From the NCBI GenBank assembly GCA_052389755.1, contig JBQTHP010000269.1, forward strand, positions 1 to 18,068: a stretch of DNA of 18,068 bases. Reading direction: 5' to 3'. Under the pieces are notes generated by a model. It ran no database searches and was not told the DNA's origin. It was given only the letters and a program-made list of their open reading frames with translations. This DNA comes from JBQTHP01 sp052389755. Lineage in GTDB: Bacteria; Pseudomonadota; Gammaproteobacteria; Steroidobacterales; Steroidobacteraceae. Below are positions 1 to 7,341 of the stretch, in pieces. A program made the translations under genes and the position numbers. Within the stretch, counting starts at the first letter, position 1. Each line of letters begins with the position of its first letter.

Positions 1-303
1 GAAGATCGCGCCGAGATAGTTGATCGCGAACCAGGCGCGGATCAGCGCCGGCCCGCTCGGCAGCCAGACGATGACACGGTCGCCCGCGCGCACGCCAAGC
101 GCCTGCAGCGCCGCGGCCTGCGAACGCACCTGCTCGCGGCACTCGGCCCAGCTCCACTCCGTGCCGTCTTCGAATAGCGCGATGCGGCGCTCACCGATTC
201 GCGCGGCGCGATCGTCGAGGATCGCCTTCAGCACGCAGTCCTCGCGCCGCGGCAGCCGCGGGTCGAACCACGGCGGGTGGAAATCGGATGACGATTCCGG
301 CAC
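1..303 (-). CDS. Acyl-CoA ligase (AMP-binding), N-terminal part, runs off window
   Basis: This is the first 101 codons of an adenylate-forming acyl-CoA synthetase; the rest lies left of the window. The reading contains the stretches ALFEDGTEWSWAECREQV and GVRAGDRVIVWLPSGPA, followed by FAINYLGAIF. These are typical of the N-terminal domain of CaiC-like (crotonobetaine/carnitine-type) and related CoA ligases. The expected reaction is ATP-dependent conversion of a carboxylic acid to its CoA thioester in the cytoplasm; the substrate is unknown. The GTG start at 303 is chosen because AGGAGG (309-314) sits five bases upstream; an in-frame GTG at 309 would overlap that site. The gene diverges from the exported epoxide-hydrolase-like gene at 370. 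Catalytic motifs are not visible because the gene is cut. Confidence 0.8.
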   Translation of the reverse strand, partial: MPESSSDFHPPWFDPRLPRREDCVLKAILDDRAARIGERRIALFEDGTEWSWAECREQVRSQAAALQALGVRAGDRVIVWLPSGPALIRAWFAINYLGAIF

Positions 304-319
304 GCCCACCTCCTGCCTT

Positions 320-340
320 GGTATCGTAGCGCAAGTGACT
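320..340 (+). promoter_or_regulatory. Shared promoter-proximal element, copy 1
   Basis: A 21-base element (GGTATCGTAGCGC then AAGTGACT) matches the copy at 5894-5914 at 18 of 21 positions. It lies 29 bases before the ATG at 370 and points toward that gene. TATCGT (322-327) occupies a -10-like position. It may be an operator or part of a promoter. Function is inferred only from recurrence and placement. Confidence 0.5.
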
Positions 341-369
341 GCGGGCGCATCGCGCCGGAAGGTGCATCG

Positions 370-894
370 ATGGATCGTCGTTCGTTCGTGCAGGGCGCCG
401 TGGGTGCGCCACTCGCTCTCGGGGCAGCGGCGCCGCCGGCCACGGCTGCGGGGCCCGCGGCGCCGCCGTTCGATCCGTATGCGGCATTCCTCGACGTGAT
501 CCGTGCCTGGAAGCGCCGCGATCTGGAGGGCGTGCTCGCAAAGCTCGCGGATGACATCGTGTGGTATTCGCGCGTCGGTGCGCCGCCCATCGTGGGCAGG
601 GCCGCCGTCCGCAAGGCGCTCGAGGGCATCGGCTCGAAGCGCACGCAGGAGAACTGGCGCATCTTCCACCACGCCGTGAATGGCGAGCGGCTGTTCGCGG
701 AAGGGGTCGACGACTACATCGACGACAAGGGCCGCCGCGTCGCGGTGCCGTACGCAGGCGTGACCGAGTTCCGCGACGGGCTCATCGTCGGCTGGCGGGA
801 TTACTTCGACATCGCGACGCTCGAGCGGCAGAAGGCCGGCGGGCCGATTCCGGACGCGATCGTGCCGCTCGTCGACCGCCGCGGCGAGCCGTGA
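370..894 (+). CDS. Tat-exported limonene-epoxide-hydrolase-like NTF2-fold protein
   Basis: A 174-residue NTF2-fold protein of the limonene-1,2-epoxide hydrolase (LEH)/SnoaL_2 type. Residues 1-26 look like a Tat signal: MDRRSFVQ with twin Arg at 3-4, a small-residue hydrophobic core, and ATA before the likely cleavage site. The mature part starts with a helix (AFLDVIRAWKRRDLEGVLAKLADD). It ends with the family signature WRDYFD (142-147), whose Asp corresponds to the LEH catalytic Asp132 as I recall the family. The Arg of the LEH Arg-x-Asp pair appears to be Gly here (EGVDDY, 111-116), so hydrolase activity is not assured and isomerase or binding roles are possible. A GGAAGG-like site precedes the ATG. 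The gene is convergent with the carotenoid-oxygenase gene. Export of an LEH-type protein is unusual. Fold call firm, function uncertain. Confidence 0.8.
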   Translation: MDRRSFVQGAVGAPLALGAAAPPATAAGPAAPPFDPYAAFLDVIRAWKRRDLEGVLAKLADDIVWYSRVGAPPIVGRAAVRKALEGIGSKRTQENWRIFHHAVNGERLFAEGVDDYIDDKGRRVAVPYAGVTEFRDGLIVGWRDYFDIATLERQKAGGPIPDAIVPLVDRRGEP

Positions 895-904
895 GAACGT
901 CCCG

Positions 905-921
905 GACCGTCTTGGACGGTC
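905..921. terminator. Hairpin between convergent genes
   Basis: A perfect 7-bp stem GACCGTC / GACGGTC with a TTG loop sits between the stop at 894 and the convergent stop at 922. No T-run follows on either strand, so it would be a weak bidirectional terminator or a 3' stabilising hairpin. Confidence 0.4.
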
Positions 922-2433
922 TTAGACGGCCTTAGAAGGTCGAGGCCAGAGCTTGTGCCCGGGCATCCCCGCGGCGTGGACGCCGGCGGGCACACGGCCC
1001 GGAATCTTCACCCGGGCGATCGGTCCCGCGGTGATGCGCTGCGCGTCGAAGATCCACGCCTCCGCCGCGTGGTCCCTCGCGTTCGTGGCGAACGTGATCG
1101 TGTAGCCGCGATCCTCGTCCCCGCCGCGCGTACTCTTCGCGAACGGTGCTTCGCTGCCGTACCAGCCCTGCGGATAGTCGTAGACCTCGCGCGTGCCGCG
1201 CTCGTGGTCGTACTTCACGAGGCCGTCGAAGATGAGCGTCTGGTAGTCGGTCGGAACGCGCTGGTGATAGGAGTAGCGAGTCTTGACGCCGTAGAGCTGC
1301 GCATCCGGCAGGCAGAACTCGACGTTCAGGTCGTCGAGCTGCTGCTCGCGCTTCTCGCCGGTGCGCAAGTTCATGCGCCAGCGGCGCAGATGCCCGCGGT
1401 AGCGCAGGTAGGCGAGCATCGAGCCGAGCTCGCCCTCGGCCGGGTCGCGACGGATCGTCGGGTCAGGCTGGAAACAGCCGTCCATAGTGATCCAGTCCCC
1501 GTCCTCCCACGCGTTCACCATGTGCAGTACGTAGCCGGGCTCGAACTCGAACCACTTCACCTGCTCCTGCGTGCCGTAGCGCGGGATCACGCCGAAGCGC
1601 GACGGCAGCTCCTGGTGGAACTGCACCACGCGCCGGCCGGTGCGGCGCAGCACGTCGACGTCGTGGTAAAGCGGGAAGTCGTGCAGGATCGTGTAGCGCG
1701 GCGTGATCGTCGTGTCGTGCGGCAGGCGCGGACCGGGCAGGTCCACGCGCGTCTTGTGCTTCAGCCGACCGTCGGCGCCGATGACGAAGTAGGTGAGGTA
1801 CGACTTGAAATCGCCGTAGTCGTAGTCGAGCAGCTCGCCGGTGCGCGGATCGCACTTCGCGTGCGCATTCATCGTGGCGTCGACCGCGCCGCCGAAGTCC
1901 TCCTCGCCCACGGTGTCGAGCGTCAGCGGGTCGAGCGCGTAGTTGGCGCCGGCGTTATACCACTGCGCGAGCACCTTGCCGTTGTGCAGCGTCAGCGTCG
2001 TGTTCGCGGTGTCCTTGCAGTAGTCGATGTTCGTCGCGCCCTCGCCGTCGCCGACACGGGACAGGTCGAACGGCCCCATGATTCCGGACAACGTCACGCT
2101 GCCGCGCTCGATCTCATCGCGCAGCGCGCGTGTGCGCACCCAGCGGCGGATGTAGCTCGCGCGCTGGTCGCGGAAGTAGATCGCGTGCACCATGCCGTCA
2201 CCGTCGAACCAGTGATACATGCCGCGAGGCGCGAACACCGGATTCGGACCGTTGCGCATGTACGCGCCGTAGAGGTCGTCCGGAATCTCGCCCGCCAGCA
2301 CGTCGAGCTCGACGGCCGTGATCTCCGAGATGACCGGCGTGTACGGGCCGTGCAGATACGGATTGTCGATCGCGTCGACCCACGTGGGACGATCGGCCGG
2401 ATCGGACGGGCCGTGCTCGCGATAGGTCCGCAT
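922..2433 (-). CDS. Carotenoid cleavage / lignostilbene-type oxygenase family
   Basis: A 503-residue member of the RPE65/carotenoid cleavage oxygenase family. These are non-haem iron(II) seven-bladed propeller enzymes that split a C=C bond of carotenoids, apocarotenoids or stilbenes with O2. All four iron-binding His are in recognisable contexts: H191 (NAHAKCDP), H239 (LPHDTTIT), H304 (LHMVNAWED) and H486 (VPAGVHAAG). The N-terminal MRNGPNP (59-65) and HWFDGDGMVH (74-83) motifs are also typical. Length is normal. No signal peptide is seen, so it is cytosolic or loosely membrane-associated. I chose the ATG at 2433; a GTG at 2454 would add seven residues but would put the repeated upstream element inside the gene. 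Neither start has a clear ribosome-binding site. Substrate cannot be read from the sequence; the neighbours favour a lipophilic catabolic substrate. Confidence 0.9.
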   Translation of the reverse strand: MRTYREHGPSDPADRPTWVDAIDNPYLHGPYTPVISEITAVELDVLAGEIPDDLYGAYMRNGPNPVFAPRGMYHWFDGDGMVHAIYFRDQRASYIRRWVRTRALRDEIERGSVTLSGIMGPFDLSRVGDGEGATNIDYCKDTANTTLTLHNGKVLAQWYNAGANYALDPLTLDTVGEEDFGGAVDATMNAHAKCDPRTGELLDYDYGDFKSYLTYFVIGADGRLKHKTRVDLPGPRLPHDTTITPRYTILHDFPLYHDVDVLRRTGRRVVQFHQELPSRFGVIPRYGTQEQVKWFEFEPGYVLHMVNAWEDGDWITMDGCFQPDPTIRRDPAEGELGSMLAYLRYRGHLRRWRMNLRTGEKREQQLDDLNVEFCLPDAQLYGVKTRYSYHQRVPTDYQTLIFDGLVKYDHERGTREVYDYPQGWYGSEAPFAKSTRGGDEDRGYTITFATNARDHAAEAWIFDAQRITAGPIARVKIPGRVPAGVHAAGMPGHKLWPRPSKAV

Positions 2434-2451
2434 GGGTTGCACTACGAGACT
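2431..2451 (-). promoter_or_regulatory. Shared promoter-proximal element, copy 2 (diverged 3' part)
   Basis: Read on the minus strand, the first 15 bases (AGTCTCGTAGTGCAA, 2451-2437) match the other copies at 13 of 15 positions. The last six differ (CCCATG) and include the ATG of the oxygenase gene. TCTCGT takes the place of the TATCGT seen in copies 1 and 3. It lies in the 44-base divergent gap between the starts at 2433 and 2478. Confidence 0.45.
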
Positions 2452-2477
2452 CACAGTGTCATGGTACTAGAAGCACG

Positions 2478-2894
2478 ATGAGCCTGGAAGCGAACAAGCG
2501 CCTGGTCCTCGACTTCCTCGGTCGCTACGCGGAGGGCCGCTACGCCGCCGCGCTCGCGTTGCTCGCGGAGGATGCGCGCTGGTGGCTGCCCGGGCATCCC
2601 GAGGAATTCCCGGCCGCTGGCTGGGCCGACAAGGCGACCGTCGAACGGCGCCTCGCGTCGAATCTCAAGCTGTTGCCTCACGGTCTCGAGATCACGACGG
2701 GCGCGGTCACCGCCGAGGACGATCGCGTTGCGGTGGAGGCCGAGAGCAGGGCGACACTCGTCAACGGCCGGCTCTACCACAACCGTTACCATTTTCTCTT
2801 CGTCATACGCGATGGCAGCATTGTCGCCGTGAAGGAATACCTCGACACGCTGCACACACGCGAAGCGCTCGGTTCCGCCCGCACGCAGCGCTGA
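2478..2894 (+). CDS. SnoaL-like / ketosteroid-isomerase-related NTF2-fold protein
   Basis: A 138-residue single-domain NTF2-fold protein without signal peptide. The N-terminal helix (NKRLVLDFLGRYAEGRYAAALALLAEDARWWLPG), with its WW-x-PG motif, and the C-terminal strand pair (HFLFVIRDGSIVAVKEYLDT, about 105-124) are typical of SnoaL-like proteins related to ketosteroid isomerases. Members act as isomerases, cyclases, dehydratases or unannotated small-ligand proteins; no specific reaction can be assigned. It diverges from the carotenoid-oxygenase gene by 44 bases and is convergent with the thiolase gene 18 bases downstream. No strong ribosome-binding site precedes the ATG. It is one of five NTF2-fold genes in the window. 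Confidence 0.8.
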   Translation: MSLEANKRLVLDFLGRYAEGRYAAALALLAEDARWWLPGHPEEFPAAGWADKATVERRLASNLKLLPHGLEITTGAVTAEDDRVAVEAESRATLVNGRLYHNRYHFLFVIRDGSIVAVKEYLDTLHTREALGSARTQR

Positions 2895-2912
2895 TTCGGG
2901 TCCCGCGGCCCG

Positions 2913-4151
2913 TTACTCGACGCGGTCGACGACGAAGCTGACGGTGGTCGTCGCGCTGCCACCCACATTCAGCGTCGCGAATCTCTTCGCGCCTTCGACC
3001 TGATAGTCGCCGGCCCGTCCGGTCACCTGCTTCCAGGAGTCGAGCACCATGCGCACGCCGGTCGCGCCGACCGGATGACCCAGGCCGATCAGCCCGCCGC
3101 TCGGGTTTACCGGGATCCGGCCGCCGCGCTCGATGTCGCCGGATTCGATCGCACGCCAGCTCTCGCCCGGCGGCGTGATGCCGAAATGATCGATCGCCAT
3201 GTACTCGGTGGACGTGAAACAGTCGTGCGTCTCGATGCCGTCGACGCCCTCGACTCCAGGCAGCTCCGCCCGACGGAATGCATCCGCGATCGTGGCGCGC
3301 ACCCACGGAAAAACGTATTTCTCGCCGCGGCTCGCTTCGATCTTCGCCGCGTAGGTGATCGGTGCGGTGCGATGCCCCCAGCCGCGAATGCGCGCGAGGT
3401 CATCGAGCGCAAGGCCGCGCGCCGCGGCATATGCCCGCGCGACGGGCTCGGTCGCGAGGAACACGATCGCCGCGCCGTCGGTGATCTGGCCGCAATCCTG
3501 CTTCCTGATCCGGCCGTCGATCACCGGATTCGCCTCGTCGTGCTCTGCGAAGCTCTCGGGCTGGAAGGTCCAGCGCCGCGTCTGCGCGTTCGGGTTGTCG
3601 CGCGCGTTCGCGAAGTTGATCTCCGCGATGCGCGCGAGATGCTGCTGGCGAAGGCCGTAACGCTCGCCGTATTCGTCGGCCAGCAGGCTGAAGATGTGCG
3701 GCCACGGGAAGCGCACGTCCTGGCATTCGTGCCCGGCCCACATCGCCGAACCGCCGATGAGCTTCGCGGCCTCATCGCCCGGCACGTTGCGCATCTGCTC
3801 GATGCCCAGCACCGCCGCAAGGCCGTAACGCCCGGCTTCGAGCTCGGCCGCGGCGCCGAGCACCGCAAGACTGCCCGAAGCGCACGCGCCCTCGTGGCGC
3901 GATGCCGGCACGCCTGCGAGATCCGGATGCGCGGCAGCGACGAGGCCGCCGAGGTGGCCCTGGCCACAGAAGAGCTCCGCCGCGAAATTGCCGACGTGCA
4001 CCGTTTCGATGTCGCGAGGCGAAAGCCGCGTGGCAGCAAGCCCGCCTTCGAGCACTTCGGCGATGCCGTGCGCGATCTCGCGGCCCTGGCGCGCCCAGTT
4101 CGTGGCGAAATCGGTCTGATAGCCGCCGAGGACATAAACGTGTTTGCTCAT
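2913..4151 (-). CDS. SCP2-type thiolase (acetyl-CoA acetyltransferase family)
   Basis: A 412-residue thiolase of the SCP2-thiolase class, used for the thiolytic or retro-Claisen release of acetyl- or propionyl-CoA in side-chain and ring catabolism. The nucleophile is probably C90 (HEGACASGSLAV). The second cysteine is supplied by HDCF (C311, THDCFTSTEYMAI), as known for this class, and the catalytic His lies in GHPVGATG (358-365). The C-terminal loop reads TLNVGGS, with Asn where FadA-type thiolases have Cys, which is normal for SCP2-type enzymes. The ATG at 4151 overlaps the stop of the upstream acyl-CoA ligase gene (ATGA, 4148-4151), so the two are translationally coupled. Some SCP2-type thiolases work with a DUF35/OB-fold partner; none is seen here. 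Confidence 0.9.
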   Translation of the reverse strand: MSKHVYVLGGYQTDFATNWARQGREIAHGIAEVLEGGLAATRLSPRDIETVHVGNFAAELFCGQGHLGGLVAAAHPDLAGVPASRHEGACASGSLAVLGAAAELEAGRYGLAAVLGIEQMRNVPGDEAAKLIGGSAMWAGHECQDVRFPWPHIFSLLADEYGERYGLRQQHLARIAEINFANARDNPNAQTRRWTFQPESFAEHDEANPVIDGRIRKQDCGQITDGAAIVFLATEPVARAYAAARGLALDDLARIRGWGHRTAPITYAAKIEASRGEKYVFPWVRATIADAFRRAELPGVEGVDGIETHDCFTSTEYMAIDHFGITPPGESWRAIESGDIERGGRIPVNPSGGLIGLGHPVGATGVRMVLDSWKQVTGRAGDYQVEGAKRFATLNVGGSATTTVSFVVDRVE

Positions 4152-5848
4152 GATCGATTGCTACCTTCCGGCGCGGCGACGCGCGCGATCGCCGCGCGCA
4201 GCACCTTGCCTACGGGATTGCGCGGCAGCTGCTCGACGGTGCGCACGCGCTCCGGCCACTTGTACACCGCAACCTGTCGCGCCGCGAAGTGAGCCTGCAG
4301 CGACTCGAGCGATACGCTCTTTCCGGGCTTCGGCACGAGCACGGCGCACACGCGCTCGCCGAGCACGTCGTCCGGATAGCCGACGACCGCCGCTTCGGCG
4401 AGGTCAGGATGCTCCGCAAGCACCGCGTCGAGCTCGTCCGGCGAGATCTTCATGCCGCCGCGGTTGATGATCTGCTTCAGCCTCCCGATGAACCGATAGA
4501 AGCGCGGGTCCCTGGCTTCCGCGATCTCGAAGAGGTCGCCGGTGCGAAACCAGCCGTCGGCGGTGAAGGCCGCCGCGTTCTGCTCGGGCGCCGCGAAGTA
4601 TCCGTCGAACACCGTGGGCCCGCGGATCTGCAGCTCGCCCGGGCGACTCGCATCCAGGATCTCCGCGCCGCTCTGCGGGTCGACGATGCGCGTCTCGATC
4701 CGACGCGAGATGCGCTGCGGCCACTCGACGTCAGTGCGGCCGAATCGCGGGAACAGGCGCGCTCGGCGCTCGGGCTCCGGCGTCTCCGCTGGCCCGCTGC
4801 AGAGCGATACGCCTTCGTTCGAGCCGAACATGTTCACGACCTCGATGCCGAAGCGCTGCTGATAGCCCCGGATCATCGCGGGCGCGAGCGGCGCCGACCC
4901 CGAGCCGATGCAGCGCAGGCATGTGAGATCGACGCCCGCGAGCAGTGCTTCGTTCTGCAACAGCAGATTGAGCACCGCAGGTGGCGCGATCGCGTACTGC
5001 GGTCGCTCGGTCGCGATCTGCCGCAGGTACACGGGCAGCTCGAAGGGATGGTGCAGCAACAGCGTGCCCGCCGCGTGCAGCCAGCTCATGAAGCACCCGC
5101 CGATGGCCGCCATGTTGACGAGCGGAAACGGGTTGAGCAGCGTGTCGCCGCGGCGCAGCTGCGCGCCGTCGAAATGCGCGCAGCTGATCGCGTGCCAATG
5201 GTTGTGCGAGCGCGGCACGCCCTTCGGCACGCCCTCGGTTCCCGACGTCCAGCAGATCGTCAGGACGTCGTCGGCGGCGACGTTCGCGGCGTGCTCGAGC
5301 TGCTGTGCGCGGGCTGCGGCATCCGCGCCGGCATCGGGCGCAAACGGGTACGTGCCGCGCGGCCCGTCGCCGCCGATCACGAGCACCGTGGGCCCCTCGA
5401 GCTCGTTCGCGAGCCGCGCGGGCTCCGTGCCCTTGAACGAGCGCACCGTCAGCAGCGCGCGAGCCCGCGTCAGGCGCGCGATCGGCTCGAGCTCGTTGCG
5501 ACGAAACTGCATCGGGACCGGGCTCACCACCACTCCGAGCCGCGCGGCGGCGATATATACGGCGATGTATTCGACGACGTTAGGCAGCTGGGTGATCAGC
5601 ACGTCGTCGCGCTTCACCGCGGCGTGCGCGAGCGCCACCATGGTTGCGTCGATGAGCGCCGACAACGACCGCCAGTCGAGGCGCCGCGGCTCGGCGCCGT
5701 CGAGAGCGGCGCGATTCGGCGGGTCGACGAGCGCCAGGCGTTCCGGTGCCTGCGACGCGGCCGCGGCGTACAGATCGCCGAGCCGCGTGTCCGACCATGT
5801 ACCCTCGGCACGGTAGCGCGCGGCGAGGATGGCGGGTGTCGTGCGCAT
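4148..5848 (-). CDS. Acyl-CoA synthetase (class I adenylate-forming)
   Basis: A full-length, 566-residue AMP-dependent acyl-CoA ligase. Motifs in order: WTSGTEGVPKG (200-210, phosphate loop), NMFGSNEGVS (339-348), GWFRTGDL (432-439), GRLKQIINRGGMKIS (455-469, hinge and A8) and NPVGKVLR (544-551, with the catalytic Lys at 548). It should activate a carboxylic acid to an acyl-CoA via an acyl-adenylate in the cytoplasm. Overall style resembles cyclohexanecarboxylate-CoA or dihydroxybenzoate-AMP ligases, but substrate is not predictable. AAGGGA about six bases upstream supports the ATG at 5848. It is first in a two-gene operon with the SCP2-type thiolase, which suggests ligase and thiolase serve one beta-oxidation-like route. 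It diverges from the flavoprotein gene at 5909. Confidence 0.92.
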   Translation of the reverse strand: MRTTPAILAARYRAEGTWSDTRLGDLYAAAASQAPERLALVDPPNRAALDGAEPRRLDWRSLSALIDATMVALAHAAVKRDDVLITQLPNVVEYIAVYIAAARLGVVVSPVPMQFRRNELEPIARLTRARALLTVRSFKGTEPARLANELEGPTVLVIGGDGPRGTYPFAPDAGADAAARAQQLEHAANVAADDVLTICWTSGTEGVPKGVPRSHNHWHAISCAHFDGAQLRRGDTLLNPFPLVNMAAIGGCFMSWLHAAGTLLLHHPFELPVYLRQIATERPQYAIAPPAVLNLLLQNEALLAGVDLTCLRCIGSGSAPLAPAMIRGYQQRFGIEVVNMFGSNEGVSLCSGPAETPEPERRARLFPRFGRTDVEWPQRISRRIETRIVDPQSGAEILDASRPGELQIRGPTVFDGYFAAPEQNAAAFTADGWFRTGDLFEIAEARDPRFYRFIGRLKQIINRGGMKISPDELDAVLAEHPDLAEAAVVGYPDDVLGERVCAVLVPKPGKSVSLESLQAHFAARQVAVYKWPERVRTVEQLPRNPVGKVLRAAIARVAAPEGSNRS

Positions 5849-5868
5849 GGGTTTCCCTTACGCGCCCG

Positions 5869-5874
5869 AGTATA
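5869..5874 (-). promoter_or_regulatory. Candidate -10 box for the ligase-thiolase operon
   Basis: On the minus strand this reads TATACT, one change from the consensus TATAAT, 20 bases before the ATG at 5848. No good -35 box is seen at the usual distance. An 8-bp palindrome GGGGCCCC (5885-5892) lies between this box and the divergent element at 5894. Confidence 0.35.
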
Positions 5875-5893
5875 GCCTGCGGCCGGGGCCCCT

Positions 5894-5914
5894 AGTATCG
5901 TTGTGCAAGTGACT
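5894..5914 (+). promoter_or_regulatory. Shared promoter-proximal element, copy 3
   Basis: The element reads AGTATCGTTGTGC then AAGTGACT. It is the best-conserved copy: 18/21 to copy 1 and 17/21 to the copy at 11477. It overlaps the probable GTG start (5909) of the flavoprotein gene. The ends AGT and ACT, plus inner C/G and T/A pairs, give partial dyad symmetry. Confidence 0.55.
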
Positions 5915-6886
5915 GAGCGCGCAACACCCGACCGTCTGGCGCACCTTCGCGGGCAGCTGCGGCTGCCGCTCATCGCGGCGCCGATGTTCCTCGTCTCCGG
6001 GCCCGACCTCGTGCTCGCGGCGTGCGCGGCCGGCATAGGCGGGGCACTGCCGGCGCCGAACGCGCGCACGCTCGACGGCCTCGAGGCGTGGCTCGCGCGC
6101 ATCTCGACCGAGCATGCTGCGCTCAAGGCCGCGGGCCACTCGGTGGGCCCGTGGGGGCTCAACCTCGTAACCCACAGCACCTACGACCGGCTCGGCGGCG
6201 AGATCGAGCTCGTCGAGCGCTATCGCCCGCCGCTCGTGATCACTGCGCTCGGCAGTCCGGGGCCGGTCGTGCAACGCGTGCATGCGTACGGGGGGCTCGT
6301 GATCGCGGACGTCAACAGTGTCGCGTTCGCGCGCAAGGCCGCTGCGACCGGAGTCGACGGCCTCGCGCTCGTCTGCGCCGGTGCGGGCGGCCACACGGGC
6401 AAGATTTCCGCGTTCGCGTTCGTGCCGGCAGTCCGCCAGTTCTTCGACGGCATCCTGGTCGTCGGCGGCAGCATCGGGCAGGGCGGGGCGATCCGCGCGG
6501 TGGAGCTGCTCGGCGCGGACCTCTCGTACGTGGGCACGCCGTTCATCGCCGCGCGCGAAAGCCTGGCGTCGGATCGTTATCGCGAGATGGTCGTGCGCGC
6601 GTCGCTCGAGGATCTCATCCTGACCCACGCGCTGACCGGCGCCGACGCCTACTACCTGCGTGAGAGCATCGTGGCCGCCGGCCTCGATCCCGACGGGTTG
6701 ACCGGCAAGACGCACGTCGACTGGCGCAACTCCCAGACTCAGCTCAAGGCGTGGAAGGACATCTGGTCGGCGGGGCAGGGCGTCGAGTGCGTGCGCGCCG
6801 TCGAACCCACTGCCGCGATCGTGGACCGCCTCGCCGCCGAGTACGCAGCGGCGCTCGCATCGCCCGCCTTCGCGCGAGATCGCTGA
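5909..6886 (+). CDS. Nitronate monooxygenase / 2-nitropropane dioxygenase-family flavoprotein
   Basis: An FMN-dependent TIM-barrel protein of the nitronate monooxygenase family, about 325 residues. Visible marks are LPLIAAPMFLVSGPDL near the N-terminus, the loop CAGAGGHTG (about 156-164) with the His that is catalytic in nitronate monooxygenases, and the phosphate-binding region VVGGSIGQGGAIRAVELLGAD then GTPFIA. Family members oxidise nitronates, but many catabolic-cluster homologues are annotated this way without a proven nitro substrate; some related proteins are enoyl reductases. The GTG at 5909 is preferred. A GTG at 5903 would add two residues, and both lie inside the repeated element with no ribosome-binding site upstream. 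The stop TGA shares a base with the ATG of the next gene. Confidence 0.85.
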   Translation: MTERATPDRLAHLRGQLRLPLIAAPMFLVSGPDLVLAACAAGIGGALPAPNARTLDGLEAWLARISTEHAALKAAGHSVGPWGLNLVTHSTYDRLGGEIELVERYRPPLVITALGSPGPVVQRVHAYGGLVIADVNSVAFARKAAATGVDGLALVCAGAGGHTGKISAFAFVPAVRQFFDGILVVGGSIGQGGAIRAVELLGADLSYVGTPFIAARESLASDRYREMVVRASLEDLILTHALTGADAYYLRESIVAAGLDPDGLTGKTHVDWRNSQTQLKAWKDIWSAGQGVECVRAVEPTAAIVDRLAAEYAAALASPAFARDR

Positions 6887-7338
6887 TGGCGCGGGTCACG
6901 CGCGCGCAGCTCGTGGGCGCATGGGAGCTCGTGCGGTGGGAGATCGTTCACGACGGCGGCGCGCGACGCACGCTGCCGTTCGGTGAGCATGCTCGTGGAC
7001 TGCTTCTCTACACCGCCGACGGCTGCATGGCGGCGAGCATCATGGCCGCCGGTCGCGCGCCGTTCAGCACGGCGAACCCGCGCGATGCGCCGCTCGACGA
7101 ACGTGCGCGCGCGTTCGACGGCTATTTCAGCTATTCGGGTCGCTATCGCCTCGTCGGCGGCGAGGTGCGCCACGAGGTGCTGGTCGCCCTGAATGCTTCG
7201 CAGGTGGGCACGCTGCAGACCCGGAATGCGCGGCTCGCCGGCCGAAGGCTCGAGCTGACCGCGGACGAGGTGCTGCCGGATGCGCGCGAGCGTCGCCACG
7301 TGATCGAGTGGCGACGCGTGCGGCGACGCAACGCCTGA
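6886..7338 (+). CDS. Lipocalin-like domain protein (Lipocalin_5 type)
   Basis: A 150-residue protein with the pattern of the lipocalin-like family PF13924: LVGAWELVRWEI at the start, G-LLLYTADGCMAASIMAAGR, then FDGYFSYSGRYRLVGGEVRHEVLVALN, and a C-terminal RLELTADEV...HVIEWRRV strand. These are small beta-barrels thought to bind hydrophobic ligands; no enzymatic role is established. There is no signal peptide. The ATG overlaps the preceding stop by one base (TGATG), which shows translational coupling to the flavoprotein. A longer upstream start at 6751 is rejected because it lies inside that gene. Only three bases separate this stop from the convergent thiolase stop. It may hold or solubilise the flavoprotein's substrate (inference). 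Confidence 0.8.
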   Translation: MARVTRAQLVGAWELVRWEIVHDGGARRTLPFGEHARGLLLYTADGCMAASIMAAGRAPFSTANPRDAPLDERARAFDGYFSYSGRYRLVGGEVRHEVLVALNASQVGTLQTRNARLAGRRLELTADEVLPDARERRHVIEWRRVRRRNA

Positions 7339-7341
7339 TCG

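Noticed and set aside
955..2481. Plus-strand frame of 508 codons opposite the carotenoid oxygenase
   Set aside because: Antisense shadow of a GC-rich gene: Arg/Val-rich, no domain, and the minus strand has all four iron His.
3075..4292. Plus-strand frame of 405 codons opposite the SCP2-type thiolase
   Set aside because: Antisense shadow; low-complexity Arg/Ala composition with no family motif.
4289..5875. Plus-strand frame of 528 codons opposite the acyl-CoA ligase
   Set aside because: Antisense shadow; the minus strand carries the complete set of adenylation motifs.
6751..6885. Upstream extension of the lipocalin-like gene
   Set aside because: It overlaps the flavoprotein by 136 bases; the ATG at 6886 starts exactly where the family similarity begins.
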